From Brevundimonas subvibrioides (GTDB lineage Bacteria > Pseudomonadota > Alphaproteobacteria > Caulobacterales > Caulobacteraceae), in NCBI GenBank assembly GCA_002280475.1, contig NCEB01000020.1, positions 1 through 40,015 on the forward strand: DNA of 40,015 nt. Reading direction: 5' to 3'. Of the stretch, positions 9,296-17,433 are shown in pieces. The translations under genes were made by a program, and so were the position numbers. Positions within the stretch are counted from its first letter, which is position 1. Each line of letters begins with the position of its first letter. Below the pieces are notes generated by a model. It had not been told where the DNA came from. It saw only the letters and a program-made list of their open reading frames with translations, and did not search any database.

Positions 9296-9934
9296 ATGCG
9301 CCGACCCTTGCCGACCCCCCGCTCCTTCCTGCTTCATTCCAGCCAGACGCTCGCCCTCGCGGGCGTCGCCGTCCTGGCCATGGCCATGGCCCCGGCCGTG
9401 CCCCAACCCGACATCCAGCCTGGCAGCCTGCCCGAGCTCCCGCCCGTGACGGCGGTGGCGGAGCCCGCCGGGCCCATGACGCGGATGATCGCCTTCGAGG
9501 AACCGGTCCGCGGCTTTCCGATCAACTCCCGCTTCGGCATGCGCCGCCTGGGCGGCGAGCGGGGGGTGCGGATGCACAAGGGGGTCGACATCGCCGCCCC
9601 GACCGGCACCGCCGTCTACGCCTCGGCCGAGGGCGAGGTGATGCGGATCGGCCGCCAGCCGGACGGCTATGGCAACTTCATCGAGGTTCGGCACCCCAAC
9701 GGCATGACCACCCTGTACGCCCACCTCAGCCGTATCGACGTGGCCTCCGGCGACCGGGTCCTGGCCGGAGAGCGAGTCGGCCTGGTCGGCTCAACCGGCT
9801 ATTCCACCGGCCCGCACCTGCATTTCGAGGTTCGCCGCGACGGGACGCAGATCAATCCCAGCCGGGTGGTCGGCGAGACGTTCGAGGTGGAGATCGACGC
9901 TCCCGTTCCTTACGCGAGCGTCGCCGCGTCCTGA
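9296..9934 (+). CDS. M23-family metallopeptidase (LytM domain)
   Basis: Envelope peptidoglycan hydrolase or hydrolase regulator of 212 residues. It has an N-terminal hydrophobic signal or anchor (about residues 14-33), a short Pro-rich linker, and the zinc-binding LytM domain. The motif HKGVD (H94, D98) and the HLHFEV motif (H174, H176) are both present, so the metal site looks intact and the protein is probably active. There is no coiled coil, unlike EnvC/DipM-type activators. The 214-base region upstream holds the autotransporter hairpin and no other feature that I recognise. Confidence 0.88.
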   Translation: MRRPLPTPRSFLLHSSQTLALAGVAVLAMAMAPAVPQPDIQPGSLPELPPVTAVAEPAGPMTRMIAFEEPVRGFPINSRFGMRRLGGERGVRMHKGVDIAAPTGTAVYASAEGEVMRIGRQPDGYGNFIEVRHPNGMTTLYAHLSRIDVASGDRVLAGERVGLVGSTGYSTGPHLHFEVRRDGTQINPSRVVGETFEVEIDAPVPYASVAAS

Positions 9935-10024
9935 GCGCGCCAGCGTCCAACATGACGTCGAATACAGTTTGCATGTAAAGCGTCCTTTGCTAGGCCTGTC
10001 GGCAGCCAGCAGTGGGGATGACGC

Positions 10025-10987
10025 ATGAACGCCTTGACGCTCGAGGGCGTGAGCAAACGCTACGGTGACTTCCAGGCCGTTCGCGATCTCAGCTTCACCG
10101 TGAAGAAGGGCGCGATCTGCGGCTTTCTGGGGCCGAATGGGGCGGGCAAGACCTCGACCATCCGCATGATCCTGGGCCTGCAGCCGGCGACGACTGGCTC
10201 GATCCAGATTCTCGGCGCGTCCGACGGCCGTCAGGTCCGAGACCGCATCGGCTTCCTGCCAGAGGAGCGGGGTCTCTACAAAAAGATGACGCCGATCGAC
10301 GCCATCGCCTTCTTCGGCTCCCTGAAGGGCCTGCCGACGGGGGAGGGGCGAAAGCGCGCGAAGGAGATGCTGGAGGCCCAGGGCCTCGGGGCCTCGAAGA
10401 ACAAGAAGATGAAGGAGCTGTCCAAGGGGATGGCCCAGAAGGTCCAGCTGATCGCCTCGGTCGTGCATCGGCCCGAGTTCGTGATCCTTGACGAGCCGTT
10501 CAGCGGGCTGGACCCGGTCAATCAGCAGGGGCTGGAGACCGTGATCCGCGACCTGGCCGCCAATGGTGCCACGGTCCTGTTCTCGACCCACGTCATGCAG
10601 CACGCCGAGCGGCTGTGCGATCAGGTCGTTCTGGTGGCGCGGGGCAGGAAGGCCTTCGACGGCACGGTGGCCGAGGCGCGCGACACCTCGCGCCGGTTCC
10701 TCGATCTTGAAGGCGCGATCGCGGTCGAACAGGCTGGGGCCTTGCCGGGCGTGACCGGTGTCGACGTCGTGTCCGAACAGGACGGGGTGCGGGTGCTGAA
10801 GGCCGCGCTGGCCGAGGGTGCCGCAGGGCAGGACGCCCTGAAGGCGGCCTTCCTGACCGGGCTGGACGTCCGCCGCTTCGAGCTGAAGGAGCCGACTCTG
10901 CATGACGCCTTCATCGACCTGACCGGCGACCATCCCGACCAGGATCAGAGCGTGGCCCGGCCCACGAACGCTCCGGAGACCGTCTGA
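10025..10987 (+). CDS. ABC transporter ATP-binding protein (NatA-like)
   Basis: A 320-residue ATPase of an ABC-2 type exporter. It has Walker A GPNGAGKT (near 36-43), the signature SKGMAQK (near 131-138), Walker B FVILDEPFSGLD, and an H-loop STHVMQHAE. The C-terminal extension of about 90 residues after the NBD matches the DUF4162-type tail seen in NatA proteins. Its TGA overlaps the ATG of the next gene (ATGA at 10987-10990), so the two are translationally coupled and form one transporter. Substrate is unknown; NatA is known for sodium export, but most relatives are uncharacterised. Confidence 0.88.
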   Translation: MNALTLEGVSKRYGDFQAVRDLSFTVKKGAICGFLGPNGAGKTSTIRMILGLQPATTGSIQILGASDGRQVRDRIGFLPEERGLYKKMTPIDAIAFFGSLKGLPTGEGRKRAKEMLEAQGLGASKNKKMKELSKGMAQKVQLIASVVHRPEFVILDEPFSGLDPVNQQGLETVIRDLAANGATVLFSTHVMQHAERLCDQVVLVARGRKAFDGTVAEARDTSRRFLDLEGAIAVEQAGALPGVTGVDVVSEQDGVRVLKAALAEGAAGQDALKAAFLTGLDVRRFELKEPTLHDAFIDLTGDHPDQDQSVARPTNAPETV

Positions 10988-12372
10988 TGAACCGCATCCT
11001 GTTGATCGCCCGGCGCGAGTTCATGGCCTATGCGCGGACCGTGGGCTTCTGGCTGTCGCTGCTGGCCTTCCCATTATTCGCCGTGCTGGGGGGGGCGATC
11101 CCGATCCTGATGGACAGCGCCGACGAGGTCCGGGCCGTGGTTCTGATCGAGGAGGGGCCCCAGGCCGCCGGTCTCGCCCAGGCGGTCCAGGGCCGTCTCG
11201 CCGACGAGGCCGAACGCAGCGCCCAGCGCGCGCGCGAGGCGGCGCAGCAGGCCGCCGAGGCGACAGGCATGCCGCCGGAAGCCACCCAGAACGCCGTGGC
11301 CCAGGCCGCGCGCCAGCGGATGCAGATCGTCGACACGCCCGCCGACCTGGCCCAGGCCACGCCTGGAGAGGCGCGTGACGCCCTGGTCCGGCGCTATCTG
11401 ACCGACGAAACGCCCGAAGATCAGCGGCTGGACGCCGTCGTCTTCCTGGATCGCGCCGCCGAGGGGCCCTCGGCCCGGGTCTGGGCGGCCCGCGCGACCG
11501 ACGACACGGTCGAGGACTTCGTGCGCGCGGCCTTGCGGGACGCGAACCGCGATCAGGTCTTGACCCAGGCCGGTATCGACCCCGCCGTGGTCGAGGCGAC
11601 CGACGCCTTCCGGCCCGAGGTCACGCTGTTCTCGCCGCGGGCCTCGGACGGAGGCGAGGTGTCGTTCAAGGACCGGCTGCCCGGCATCATCGGCCTGGCC
11701 TTCGCCTTCATCCTCTGGTCGCTCATCATCACCGGGGCCTCGATCCTGCTGAACAGCGTGATGGAGGAGAAGTCGAACAAGATCCTCGAGGTCCTGCTGT
11801 CCTCGGCCTCCGCGACCGAGATCCTGACCGGCAAGGTCCTGGGGGTAGCGATGCTGACCCTGTCGGTGCTGCTGGTCTGGGGCGGGATCGGCGCGATCGG
11901 CCTCGTGTCCGCCGTGCCAGAGCAGGCCGTCAACATCTGGGAAATCCTGACCGCCAACGGCCTGATCTTCTACTTCCTGGGCTACATCGTCGGTGGCTAT
12001 CTGATGTACGCGGTGCTGTTCGCCGCCATCGGCGCCTTCTGCGAGACGCCGCGCGACGCCCAGACCCTGATGGGTCCGATCATGATGGTCCTGGTCATCC
12101 CCATCCTGCTGGTCCAGTTCGCCCTGGTGAACCCGGACGCGCCCCTGGTGCGGTTCGCCTCCTGGGTGCCCTTCTTCACGCCCTTCCTGATGGCCGCTCG
12201 CGCGCCGTCCGGACCGCCCCTGATCGAGGTCATCGGCACCATGGCGGGCATGTTCGCCGTGGCCCTGCTGATGGTCTGGCTGGCCGGCCGGGCGTTCCGC
12301 GCCGGCGCCCTGTCGGACGTGAAGCTGAGCTGGAAGAGCTTCGGCCAGGCCATCGCGGGCGGGGGGCGGTAG
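10987..12372 (+). CDS. ABC-2 family permease (NatB-like)
   Basis: A 461-residue membrane partner of the preceding ATPase. One N-terminal transmembrane helix (about residues 20-42) is followed by a large extracytoplasmic domain of about 180 residues rich in Ala, Glu and Gln. A cluster of five or six membrane helices follows: IIGLAFAFILWSLIITGASI, the NSVMEEKSNKILEVLLSSAS connecting helix typical of ABC-2/NatB permeases, then further helices to the end. Coupling is by the 4-base ATGA overlap. No terminator directly follows; an inverted-repeat element begins 6 bases after the stop. Confidence 0.88.
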   Translation: MNRILLIARREFMAYARTVGFWLSLLAFPLFAVLGGAIPILMDSADEVRAVVLIEEGPQAAGLAQAVQGRLADEAERSAQRAREAAQQAAEATGMPPEATQNAVAQAARQRMQIVDTPADLAQATPGEARDALVRRYLTDETPEDQRLDAVVFLDRAAEGPSARVWAARATDDTVEDFVRAALRDANRDQVLTQAGIDPAVVEATDAFRPEVTLFSPRASDGGEVSFKDRLPGIIGLAFAFILWSLIITGASILLNSVMEEKSNKILEVLLSSASATEILTGKVLGVAMLTLSVLLVWGGIGAIGLVSAVPEQAVNIWEILTANGLIFYFLGYIVGGYLMYAVLFAAIGAFCETPRDAQTLMGPIMMVLVIPILLVQFALVNPDAPLVRFASWVPFFTPFLMAARAPSGPPLIEVIGTMAGMFAVALLMVWLAGRAFRAGALSDVKLSWKSFGQAIAGGGR

Positions 12373-12377
12373 AAACG

Positions 12378-12532
12378 TCCCTTCTCCCCTTGCGGGAGAA
12401 GGTGGCCCGGAGGGCCGGATGAGGGGTACGGCGAAGCGGATACGCTGACGGATCGGATGCACGCCGGTGAAGCAGAGTGTCACCCCTCATCCGTCAGCCT
12501 TCGGCTGCCACCTTCTCCCGCAAGGGAGGAAG
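12378..12532. repeat. Long inverted-repeat intergenic element, type A
   Basis: Two complementary arms of about 48-50 bases (12378-12426 and 12481-12532) match imperfectly. Each contains its own small palindrome (CTTCTCC...GGAGAAGG). They flank about 55 bases of unrelated sequence. The arm sequence CTTCTCC-TTGCGGGAGAAGG followed by GGATGAGGGG is of a type common between genes in alphaproteobacteria. It has no coding capacity. It lies between two convergent genes (the ABC permease and rpsU). Confidence 0.85.
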
Positions 12533-12542
12533 GACAATTGAA

Positions 12543-12574
12543 AAAGGCCGCCCCGGTTGCCCGGGGCGGCCTTT
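12543..12574 (-). terminator. Rho-independent terminator of rpsU
   Basis: A 14-bp stem (arms 12543-12556 and 12561-12574, core GGCCGCCCCGG) closes a 4-base loop. On the minus strand it ends in a run of Ts just after the stem, 24 bases past the rpsU stop. On the plus strand the T run is short, so it may act only weakly for the ABC operon. Confidence 0.85.
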
Positions 12575-12597
12575 GATCGTTCAGCCCTGATGCGAAA

Positions 12598-12843
12598 TCA
12601 GGCGCGCGGGACGCGCGGCTTGGGCGGGGGCAGCAGCCCCTCGCGCTGGGCGCGCTTCCTGGCCAGCTTGCGGGCGCGACGGACGGCCTCGGCCTTCTGG
12701 CGGGCGCGCTTCTCCGAGGGCTTCTCGTAATGCACATGGCGTTTCATCTCGCGGAAGCTGCCTTCGCGCTGCATCTTCTTCTTCAGGGCCTTGAGCGCCT
12801 GATCGACGTTGTTGTCGCGAACGAAAATCTGAACCAGGTTCAA
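12598..12843 (-). CDS. rpsU: 30S ribosomal protein S21
   Basis: Small-subunit ribosomal protein, 81 residues. The sequence [20 protein letters not shown] is diagnostic, and a basic C-terminal tail follows. No ATG exists at the start of homology. The likely start is TTG at 12843, with AAAGGAG almost abutting it. CTG at 12837 would give a better Shine-Dalgarno spacing (8 bases after GGAG) but is a rarer start codon. The gene is divergent from the COQ9-family gene, an arrangement that names that family (rpsU-divergent protein). The 202-base intergenic region between them should hold both promoters, but I see no clear consensus. Confidence 0.95.
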   Translation of the reverse strand: MNLVQIFVRDNNVDQALKALKKKMQREGSFREMKRHVHYEKPSEKRARQKAEAVRRARKLARKRAQREGLLPPPKPRVPRA

Positions 12844-13045
12844 CTCTCCTTTGGCCGCCCGCCGCGTCCTCTGATGTGTTCAGCGAGGCGGGCAGACAAA
12901 TAAAATCCGATCCCGCAGGCGACAGCCCGGCGAGCGAAGGCGTGCGGATACACCAAGCCCCCCCGACTGTCCAGCCGGAGCGTGCCAATCGTCGCGCCCC
13001 CGTGGCGACGCTCGCGATGGTCGCGCGGACGCGGTATCGTTAGGG

Positions 13046-13705
13046 ATGACCGAAACCCCTCATCTGCCGAACGCCGAGCCGGACTGGGCCGACGCCAGGG
13101 AGCAGGCGGTCCTGGGCACGGCCCTGAAACTGGCTCCCCGCCTGGGTTGGAACGCCCGGATGGTGCGCGAGGCCTGTGCAGCCGAAGGCTTGTCTGAGGG
13201 CGATCAGGAGTTGCTGCTGCCGAACGGCCCGCGCGACCTCGCGGCCCTGTTGTCCCGCCGACACGACGCGCGGGCGCTGGAGGCGCTGGGCTCGGCCGAG
13301 GGTCTGAAGATCCGCGAGCGAATCGCGCGGGCGGTCTCGGCGCGGATGGAGGCGGGGGCCGTCGATCTGGAGGCGACGCGCAAATGCGCCGGCTTCCTGG
13401 CCCTGCCGACCAACGCCGACCTGGGCCTGTCGCTGGCCTGGGAGAGCGCCGATCATCTGTGGCGCTGGGCCGGCGACACGGCCACGGACTGGAACCACTA
13501 TTCCAAGCGCACCATCCTGTCGGGCATCCTGATTCCGGCCCTGACCATGCGCTGGTTCGAGGGACGGGACGCGGCCGAGGCATTCGTGTCGCGGCGGATC
13601 GACAACGTCATGGCCTTCGAGAAGTGGAAGGCGGGCAAGGACTTCGACGCCCCCCTGCGCCGCGCCACCGAGATGCTGAGCCGCCTGCGCTACGGCACGC
13701 GCTGA
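13046..13705 (+). CDS. COQ9-family (rpsU-divergent) protein
   Basis: A 219-residue helical protein of the family related to mitochondrial COQ9, a lipid-binding factor for ubiquinone biosynthesis. The family signature is visible in W..DTATDWNHYSKR and the following helix (T)ILSGILIPALTMRW, and the C-terminal IDNVMAFEKWK. Divergent placement from rpsU is the classic alphaproteobacterial context. A role in ubiquinone production or lipid handling is inferred from the family. The stop is 6 bases from the convergent fumC stop, with no terminator between. Confidence 0.88.
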   Translation: MTETPHLPNAEPDWADAREQAVLGTALKLAPRLGWNARMVREACAAEGLSEGDQELLLPNGPRDLAALLSRRHDARALEALGSAEGLKIRERIARAVSARMEAGAVDLEATRKCAGFLALPTNADLGLSLAWESADHLWRWAGDTATDWNHYSKRTILSGILIPALTMRWFEGRDAAEAFVSRRIDNVMAFEKWKAGKDFDAPLRRATEMLSRLRYGTR

Positions 13706-13711
13706 CGGGCC

Positions 13712-15103
13712 TCAGCCCGGCGAGATCATCTTCTCGGGCCGCACCGCCTCGTCGAACTCCGCATCGGTCAGATAGCCGCCGCCGACGGCTTCCTCGCGCA
13801 GGGTCGTGCCGTTCTTGTGCGCCGTCTTGGCGATCCTGGCGCAGGCGTCGTAGCCCAGCTTGCCGTTCAGTGCGGTCACCAGCATCAGTGAGTTGTTCAG
13901 CCCGCGCTGGATGTTGTCGATGCGCGGCTCAATCCCGACCACGCAGTTGTCGGTGAAGCTGACCGCCGCGTCGGCCATCAACCGCACCGACTGCAGGAAG
14001 TTGTAGGCCATCACCGGGTTGAAGACATTCAGCTCGAAATGCCCCTGCGAGCCCGCGAAGGTGATCGCCGCGTGGTTACCGAACACCTGGACGCAGACCT
14101 GGGTCAGGGCCTCGCACTGGGTCGGATTGACCTTGCCCGGCATGATCGACGACCCCGGCTCGTTCTCTGGCAGGGCCAGTTCGCCGAGACCCGAACGGGG
14201 GCCGGAGCCCAGGAAGCGGATGTCGTTGGCGATCTTGAACAGCGAGGCGGCGACCGTGTTGATCGCGCCATGGCTCATGACCATGGCGTCGTGGGCGGCC
14301 AGGGCCTCGAACTTGTTCGGGGCCGTCGTGAACTTCAGGCCTGTGATCTGGGCGATCTTGTCGGCCACACCTTCCGCGAAACCGACGGGGGCGTTCAGGC
14401 CCGTGCCGACCGCCGTGCCGCCCTGGGCCAGCTGCATCAGGTCGGGCAGGGTGCTCTCGATCCGCTCGATGCCCTTGGCGACCTGCTGGACATAGCCGCC
14501 GAACTCCTGGCCCAGCGTCAGGGGTGTGGCGTCCTGGGTATGGGTCCGGCCGATCTTGATGATGTCCTTCCATGCCTGGGCCTTGTCGTTCAGGGCATTG
14601 TGCAGTGTCTGGAGCGCCGGCAGCAGGCGGTGGACCAACTCCTCGGCGCAGGCGACGTGCATGGCCGTGGGATAGGTGTCGTTGGACGACTGGCTCATGT
14701 TGACGTGGTCGTTGGGGTGGACCGGCTTCTTGGACCCCATCTCGCCGGCCAGCATCTCGATCGCCCGGTTCGAGATCACCTCGTTCGCGTTCATGTTCGA
14801 CTGGGTGCCGGAGCCCGTCTGCCAGACGACCAGCGGAAAATGATCGTTCAGCTTGCCCTCGATCACCTCGTCGGCGGCGCGGACGATGACGTTCCCGATG
14901 GCCGGGTCCAGCCGCCCCAGCGCCATGTTTGTCTCGGCGGCGGCGCGCTTGACGATGCCCAGGGCCCGCACGATCGGCAGGGGCTGCTTCTCCCAGCCGA
15001 TCTTGAAGTTCCCCAGCGACCGCTGCGCCTGGGCCCCCCAGTAGCGATCGGCGGCGACCTCGATGGGGCCGAAGGTGTCAGTTTCAGTGCGGTGTTCGGT
15101 CAT
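13712..15103 (-). CDS. fumC: Class II fumarate hydratase
   Basis: Fumarase of the TCA cycle, converting fumarate to malate without an iron-sulfur cluster. It has the class II signature [13 protein letters not shown] at about residues 313-325, [18 protein letters not shown], and the TGxN-type segments expected of a homotetramer. Length is 463 residues, normal for FumC. Two in-frame ATGs are possible: 15115 (MEAPMTEHR) and 15103 (MTEHRTETD). I prefer 15103 because GGAAG sits about 5 bases upstream and the family start aligns there. The gene is divergent from the toxin-antitoxin operon across 64 bases. Confidence 0.95.
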   Translation of the reverse strand: MTEHRTETDTFGPIEVAADRYWGAQAQRSLGNFKIGWEKQPLPIVRALGIVKRAAAETNMALGRLDPAIGNVIVRAADEVIEGKLNDHFPLVVWQTGSGTQSNMNANEVISNRAIEMLAGEMGSKKPVHPNDHVNMSQSSNDTYPTAMHVACAEELVHRLLPALQTLHNALNDKAQAWKDIIKIGRTHTQDATPLTLGQEFGGYVQQVAKGIERIESTLPDLMQLAQGGTAVGTGLNAPVGFAEGVADKIAQITGLKFTTAPNKFEALAAHDAMVMSHGAINTVAASLFKIANDIRFLGSGPRSGLGELALPENEPGSSIMPGKVNPTQCEALTQVCVQVFGNHAAITFAGSQGHFELNVFNPVMAYNFLQSVRLMADAAVSFTDNCVVGIEPRIDNIQRGLNNSLMLVTALNGKLGYDACARIAKTAHKNGTTLREEAVGGGYLTDAEFDEAVRPEKMISPG

Positions 15104-15134
15104 CGGCGCTTCCATTGTTCGGGCGGGCTGCGCG

Positions 15135-15159
15135 GGCTATATAGCCAGCGGTCTGGCTA
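15135..15159 (+). promoter_or_regulatory. Overlapping palindromes upstream of the antitoxin (candidate operator)
   Basis: A perfect 12-base palindrome GGCTATATAGCC (15135-15146) contains a TATA-like core. It overlaps a second inverted repeat TAGCCAG-CGGT-CTGGCTA (15142-15159). Both lie within 35 bases of the antitoxin ATG. Toxin-antitoxin operons of this family are usually autoregulated at such palindromes near the promoter. The operator role is inferred. Confidence 0.5.
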
Positions 15160-15167
15160 GGTGCGAC

Positions 15168-15419
15168 ATGAAACTGGGTGTGCTGGAGGCGAAGAACCGT
15201 CTGTCCGAACTGCTCGACAGGGCGGTCGCCGGCGAGGAGGTCGTGATCACCCGCCGGGGCGAGCCCGAGGTGGTTCTGACGCCCCTGCGCAAGACGGTGT
15301 CGCGAGAAGAGGCCGAGGCCGAGATGGCGCTCTGGGACGATTTGCGGGCGCGCTATCGCGGGCCGATCGGAACAACCGAGGAGACCAAGGCCGACATAAA
15401 CTTCGGCCGCCGTTTTTGA
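15168..15419 (+). CDS. Antitoxin, Phd/YefM family
   Basis: An 83-residue antitoxin. The N-terminal DNA-binding fold shows the Phd/YefM pattern: LEAKNRLSELLDRAVAGEEV, then VITRRGEPEVVL. The C-terminal segment (about 55-83) is charged and probably binds the toxin. The start ATG 15168 has AGGTG 6 bases upstream. The stop TGA overlaps the TTG of the toxin (TTGA), so the pair is translationally coupled. Confidence 0.88.
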   Translation: MKLGVLEAKNRLSELLDRAVAGEEVVITRRGEPEVVLTPLRKTVSREEAEAEMALWDDLRARYRGPIGTTEETKADINFGRRF

Positions 15420-15835
15420 CGGGCTATGTCATCGATGCCTCGGTCTTCATTGCGGGGCTGGTCGAGGAAGATCAGACCCAGACCGCGAGGGCCCTTCTGA
15501 TCGACGCTGAGGTCTCGGGCGCGGTCGCACCCGGTCATGTTCTCCTCGAAGTCATGAACGGGCTCTTGATGAAGGAGCGCCGAGGATTCATCGACAGGGC
15601 TTACCGTGAGGAAGCGCTGAACCGCTTCCTCGGCTACGGACTGCGGCTCGACACGGCCCGACAACCGGGTGCCGCGCATCGGCGAACCATGGATCTCGCC
15701 GATCGACACGGTCTGACGGTGTATGACGCGGCCTATCTGGAGCTGGCGCAACGAGAAGGTCTGGTGCTCGGCTCGCTCGACAAGGCGCTCCGTCGGGCCG
15801 CGCTTGCGCTCGGTGTGGACATCGCGCCGCGTTGA
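15416..15835 (+). CDS. VapC-like PIN-domain toxin (ribonuclease)
   Basis: A 139-residue PIN-domain RNase toxin. Conserved acidic residues are visible: the first Asp in YVIDASVF, a Glu in HVLLEVMNGL, and the Asp in TVYDAAYLELA. Together these would form the magnesium site. Length is typical of VapC. No ATG is available at the start of homology, so the start is TTG at 15416, overlapping the antitoxin stop. Its own stop overlaps the TTG of the next gene in the same way. The target RNA is unknown; VapC toxins usually cut tRNA or rRNA. Confidence 0.88.
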   Translation: MTGYVIDASVFIAGLVEEDQTQTARALLIDAEVSGAVAPGHVLLEVMNGLLMKERRGFIDRAYREEALNRFLGYGLRLDTARQPGAAHRRTMDLADRHGLTVYDAAYLELAQREGLVLGSLDKALRRAALALGVDIAPR

Positions 15836-16200
15836 CCTCCGACTGGGTCGTCTCCGGCAAGGTCCGCGCGCGCGAGGAGGGCGACGCCGTCGTCGTCATG
15901 ATCGACGGCCTGACCACCCAGGCCAAATACTACAAGCCCCTGGTCTATGAGTTCTTCCGCAAGGAATGGCGCGGGTCGCGGCCGTCCTACGGCGACTTCG
16001 TCGTCGAGATCGTCATGGAGCACGTCGGCGATCCGCCGTGGATGGACCTCGACAATCTGGCCAAGGCCCTGCTGGACGCCATCAAGGGCTATCTCTTCCA
16101 CGACGACGCCCAGGTGGCGCGGCTGCTGGTCGAGCGGCGCGAGGGCGAGCGCGAGCGCATCACCATCCGCGCCTATCCGCGTCAGGGCGCTTCGGGGTAG
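15832..16200 (+). CDS. RusA-family crossover-junction endodeoxyribonuclease
   Basis: A 122-residue protein with the RusA signature: PWMDLDNLAKALLDAIKG followed by HDDAQV, which carries the Asp residues of the Holliday-junction nuclease active site. RusA was first described from lambdoid prophages, but relatives also occur in bacterial chromosomes. The only start at the head of homology is TTG 15832, overlapping the toxin stop as TTGA. The 3' end overlaps the convergent GFA gene by 19 bases. I see no other phage gene nearby. Function is resolution of branched DNA by family inference. Confidence 0.85.
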   Translation: MTSDWVVSGKVRAREEGDAVVVMIDGLTTQAKYYKPLVYEFFRKEWRGSRPSYGDFVVEIVMEHVGDPPWMDLDNLAKALLDAIKGYLFHDDAQVARLLVERREGERERITIRAYPRQGASG

Positions 16201-16580
16201 CGTTCGAACGCTGGCAGCCGATCCAGATGCCCCATCCAGCCGATCCGCTCGGCGATCTGGATCTGACCCTGAAGCGGGATGGCGTCAGGGTCATCCAGCG
16301 TGGCGCTCTGGATATCGATCTGCCCGGGGAAGATGACGTCGTTCGTATAGAACAGGCCGGTCCCGCACGCGCCGCAGAAACCCCGCCGCCCGTCCGCCGA
16401 CGACGCGTACCAGACGGGGTCGCCCGTGATCGACACCTGATCGGCCGGGGCCAGCGCCCAGGCGACCGCGGGGGCTCCGGCGGCCTTCCGGCAATCGATA
16501 CAGTGGCACAGGGCGTGATGGATCGCCTCGTCCGCCGTCTCGTAGCGGATCGCTCCGCAGTGGCATCCTCCGGTCAGCAT
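16182..16580 (-). CDS. GFA (CENP-V/glutathione-dependent formaldehyde-activating) family protein
   Basis: A 132-residue zinc-binding protein. The GFA pattern is clear: GGCHCGAIRYE near the start, CHCIDCRKAAG about 20 residues later, and FCGACGTGLFY near residue 70. These cysteines bind two zinc ions. The founding member acts on S-hydroxymethylglutathione, but most members are uncharacterised. The ATG is preceded by GGAGA at about 6 bases. It overlaps the end of the RusA gene on the opposite strand. Confidence 0.88.
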   Translation of the reverse strand: MLTGGCHCGAIRYETADEAIHHALCHCIDCRKAAGAPAVAWALAPADQVSITGDPVWYASSADGRRGFCGACGTGLFYTNDVIFPGQIDIQSATLDDPDAIPLQGQIQIAERIGWMGHLDRLPAFERYPEAP

Positions 16581-16634
16581 CGATGTCTCCGTGTGTTCCC
16601 GTCTGTCTGCACGTCCCCTGTTGCCGGGGTGGTG

Positions 16635-17375
16635 TCAGGAGGGTCGATCGAATCTGAGGGTCGGAGCGAGCAATTGCATGTTGGCGCCGATGAAGACCTG
16701 AGGCTCGGACGCGGGGGCGAGGCCTTCCGCCTCCTCGCGGTCCTTGACGCAGGCCCGAACGGCGTTGCCCAGGGCGATGAAATCGGTGGCGGTCGGCAGG
16801 CGCTCGATCACGCAGCCGTCGAAATAGGGGTATATCGCATCCTCGCTGCACCCGAACGAGGCGCGGTCCCGGCGCGCGGCCGTCAGGATCATCCGGTTCG
16901 GCCCCGCCAGCCCATCGATAAAGGCTCCGGAGAAACAGGCCGACAGCACCAGGACGGTCGGCCGATCGCCGCACCAGCCGCGCACCAGCGTCGCCAGCAG
17001 CGTCGGCGTCAGGCTGACGTCCGGCCCGAACACCACGAACTCCGGCGAGCCGTGCGAGGTGATGTAGAGGAAGCATCCGCGCGGCGCCCGCGCGGCGGCC
17101 TCTCCGATCCGGGCCACGGCCTGTTCAGCGGTCACGACCGGGTTGGCGTCGGGACGCAGGGTGACGTCGACCATGGCGTCCCGCGAAAAGCCGGCTGCTA
17201 GGAAGCCCGCCGTCAGGTCGCGTCTCGCATTGTCGAAGGCCTGGATCGGTTCGCCGGTCGTCGTGCGCCAGTCGGCCGCGACGATCGCCGAGGCCCATCC
17301 GTCGAACCGGCTTTGGCCCTGGGCGGCCGAGCCGCTCAGCCAGACGAGGATGACGAGAGCGGCGATGCGGAGCAT
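16635..17375 (-). CDS. Secreted C13-family (legumain/caspase-like) cysteine peptidase
   Basis: A 246-residue protein with a Sec signal peptide (MLRIAALVILVWLSGSAAQG). The caspase-fold catalytic pair is visible: a hydrophobic strand ending in YITSHGSPE (H108) and a second ending in LVLSACFSG (C147). This is the spacing and context of C13/caspase clan CD peptidases, and is the basis for the call. ATG 17375 is chosen over an upstream in-frame ATG (17417) because AGGAAAG lies just upstream and the signal peptide then starts properly. The substrate is unknown. Being exported, it probably acts in the periplasm or outside the cell. The nearby genes give no clear pathway. Confidence 0.8.
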   Translation of the reverse strand: MLRIAALVILVWLSGSAAQGQSRFDGWASAIVAADWRTTTGEPIQAFDNARRDLTAGFLAAGFSRDAMVDVTLRPDANPVVTAEQAVARIGEAAARAPRGCFLYITSHGSPEFVVFGPDVSLTPTLLATLVRGWCGDRPTVLVLSACFSGAFIDGLAGPNRMILTAARRDRASFGCSEDAIYPYFDGCVIERLPTATDFIALGNAVRACVKDREEAEGLAPASEPQVFIGANMQLLAPTLRFDRPS

Positions 17376-17433
17376 GGGCGGCTTTCCTGAATCCGGACGG
17401 CCCAGCCTAGCGGTCATCGCGCCGTTGCGAAGG

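Noticed and set aside
9935..10024. Promoter for the NatAB operon (TTGCAT ... TAGGCC)
   Set aside because: The -10 match is poor and the spacer is 16 bases; not convincing enough to list as a feature.
12378..12532. Possible CRISPR array or insertion-sequence ends in the inverted repeats
   Set aside because: There is only one pair of inverted arms, no regular spacers, and no transposase gene between or beside them. The same applies to the elements at 18403, 28001 and 35235.
15832..16200. Prophage remnant, suggested by the RusA-family gene
   Set aside because: No integrase, capsid, tail, repressor or attachment repeat is visible nearby, and flanking genes are ordinary chromosomal genes.
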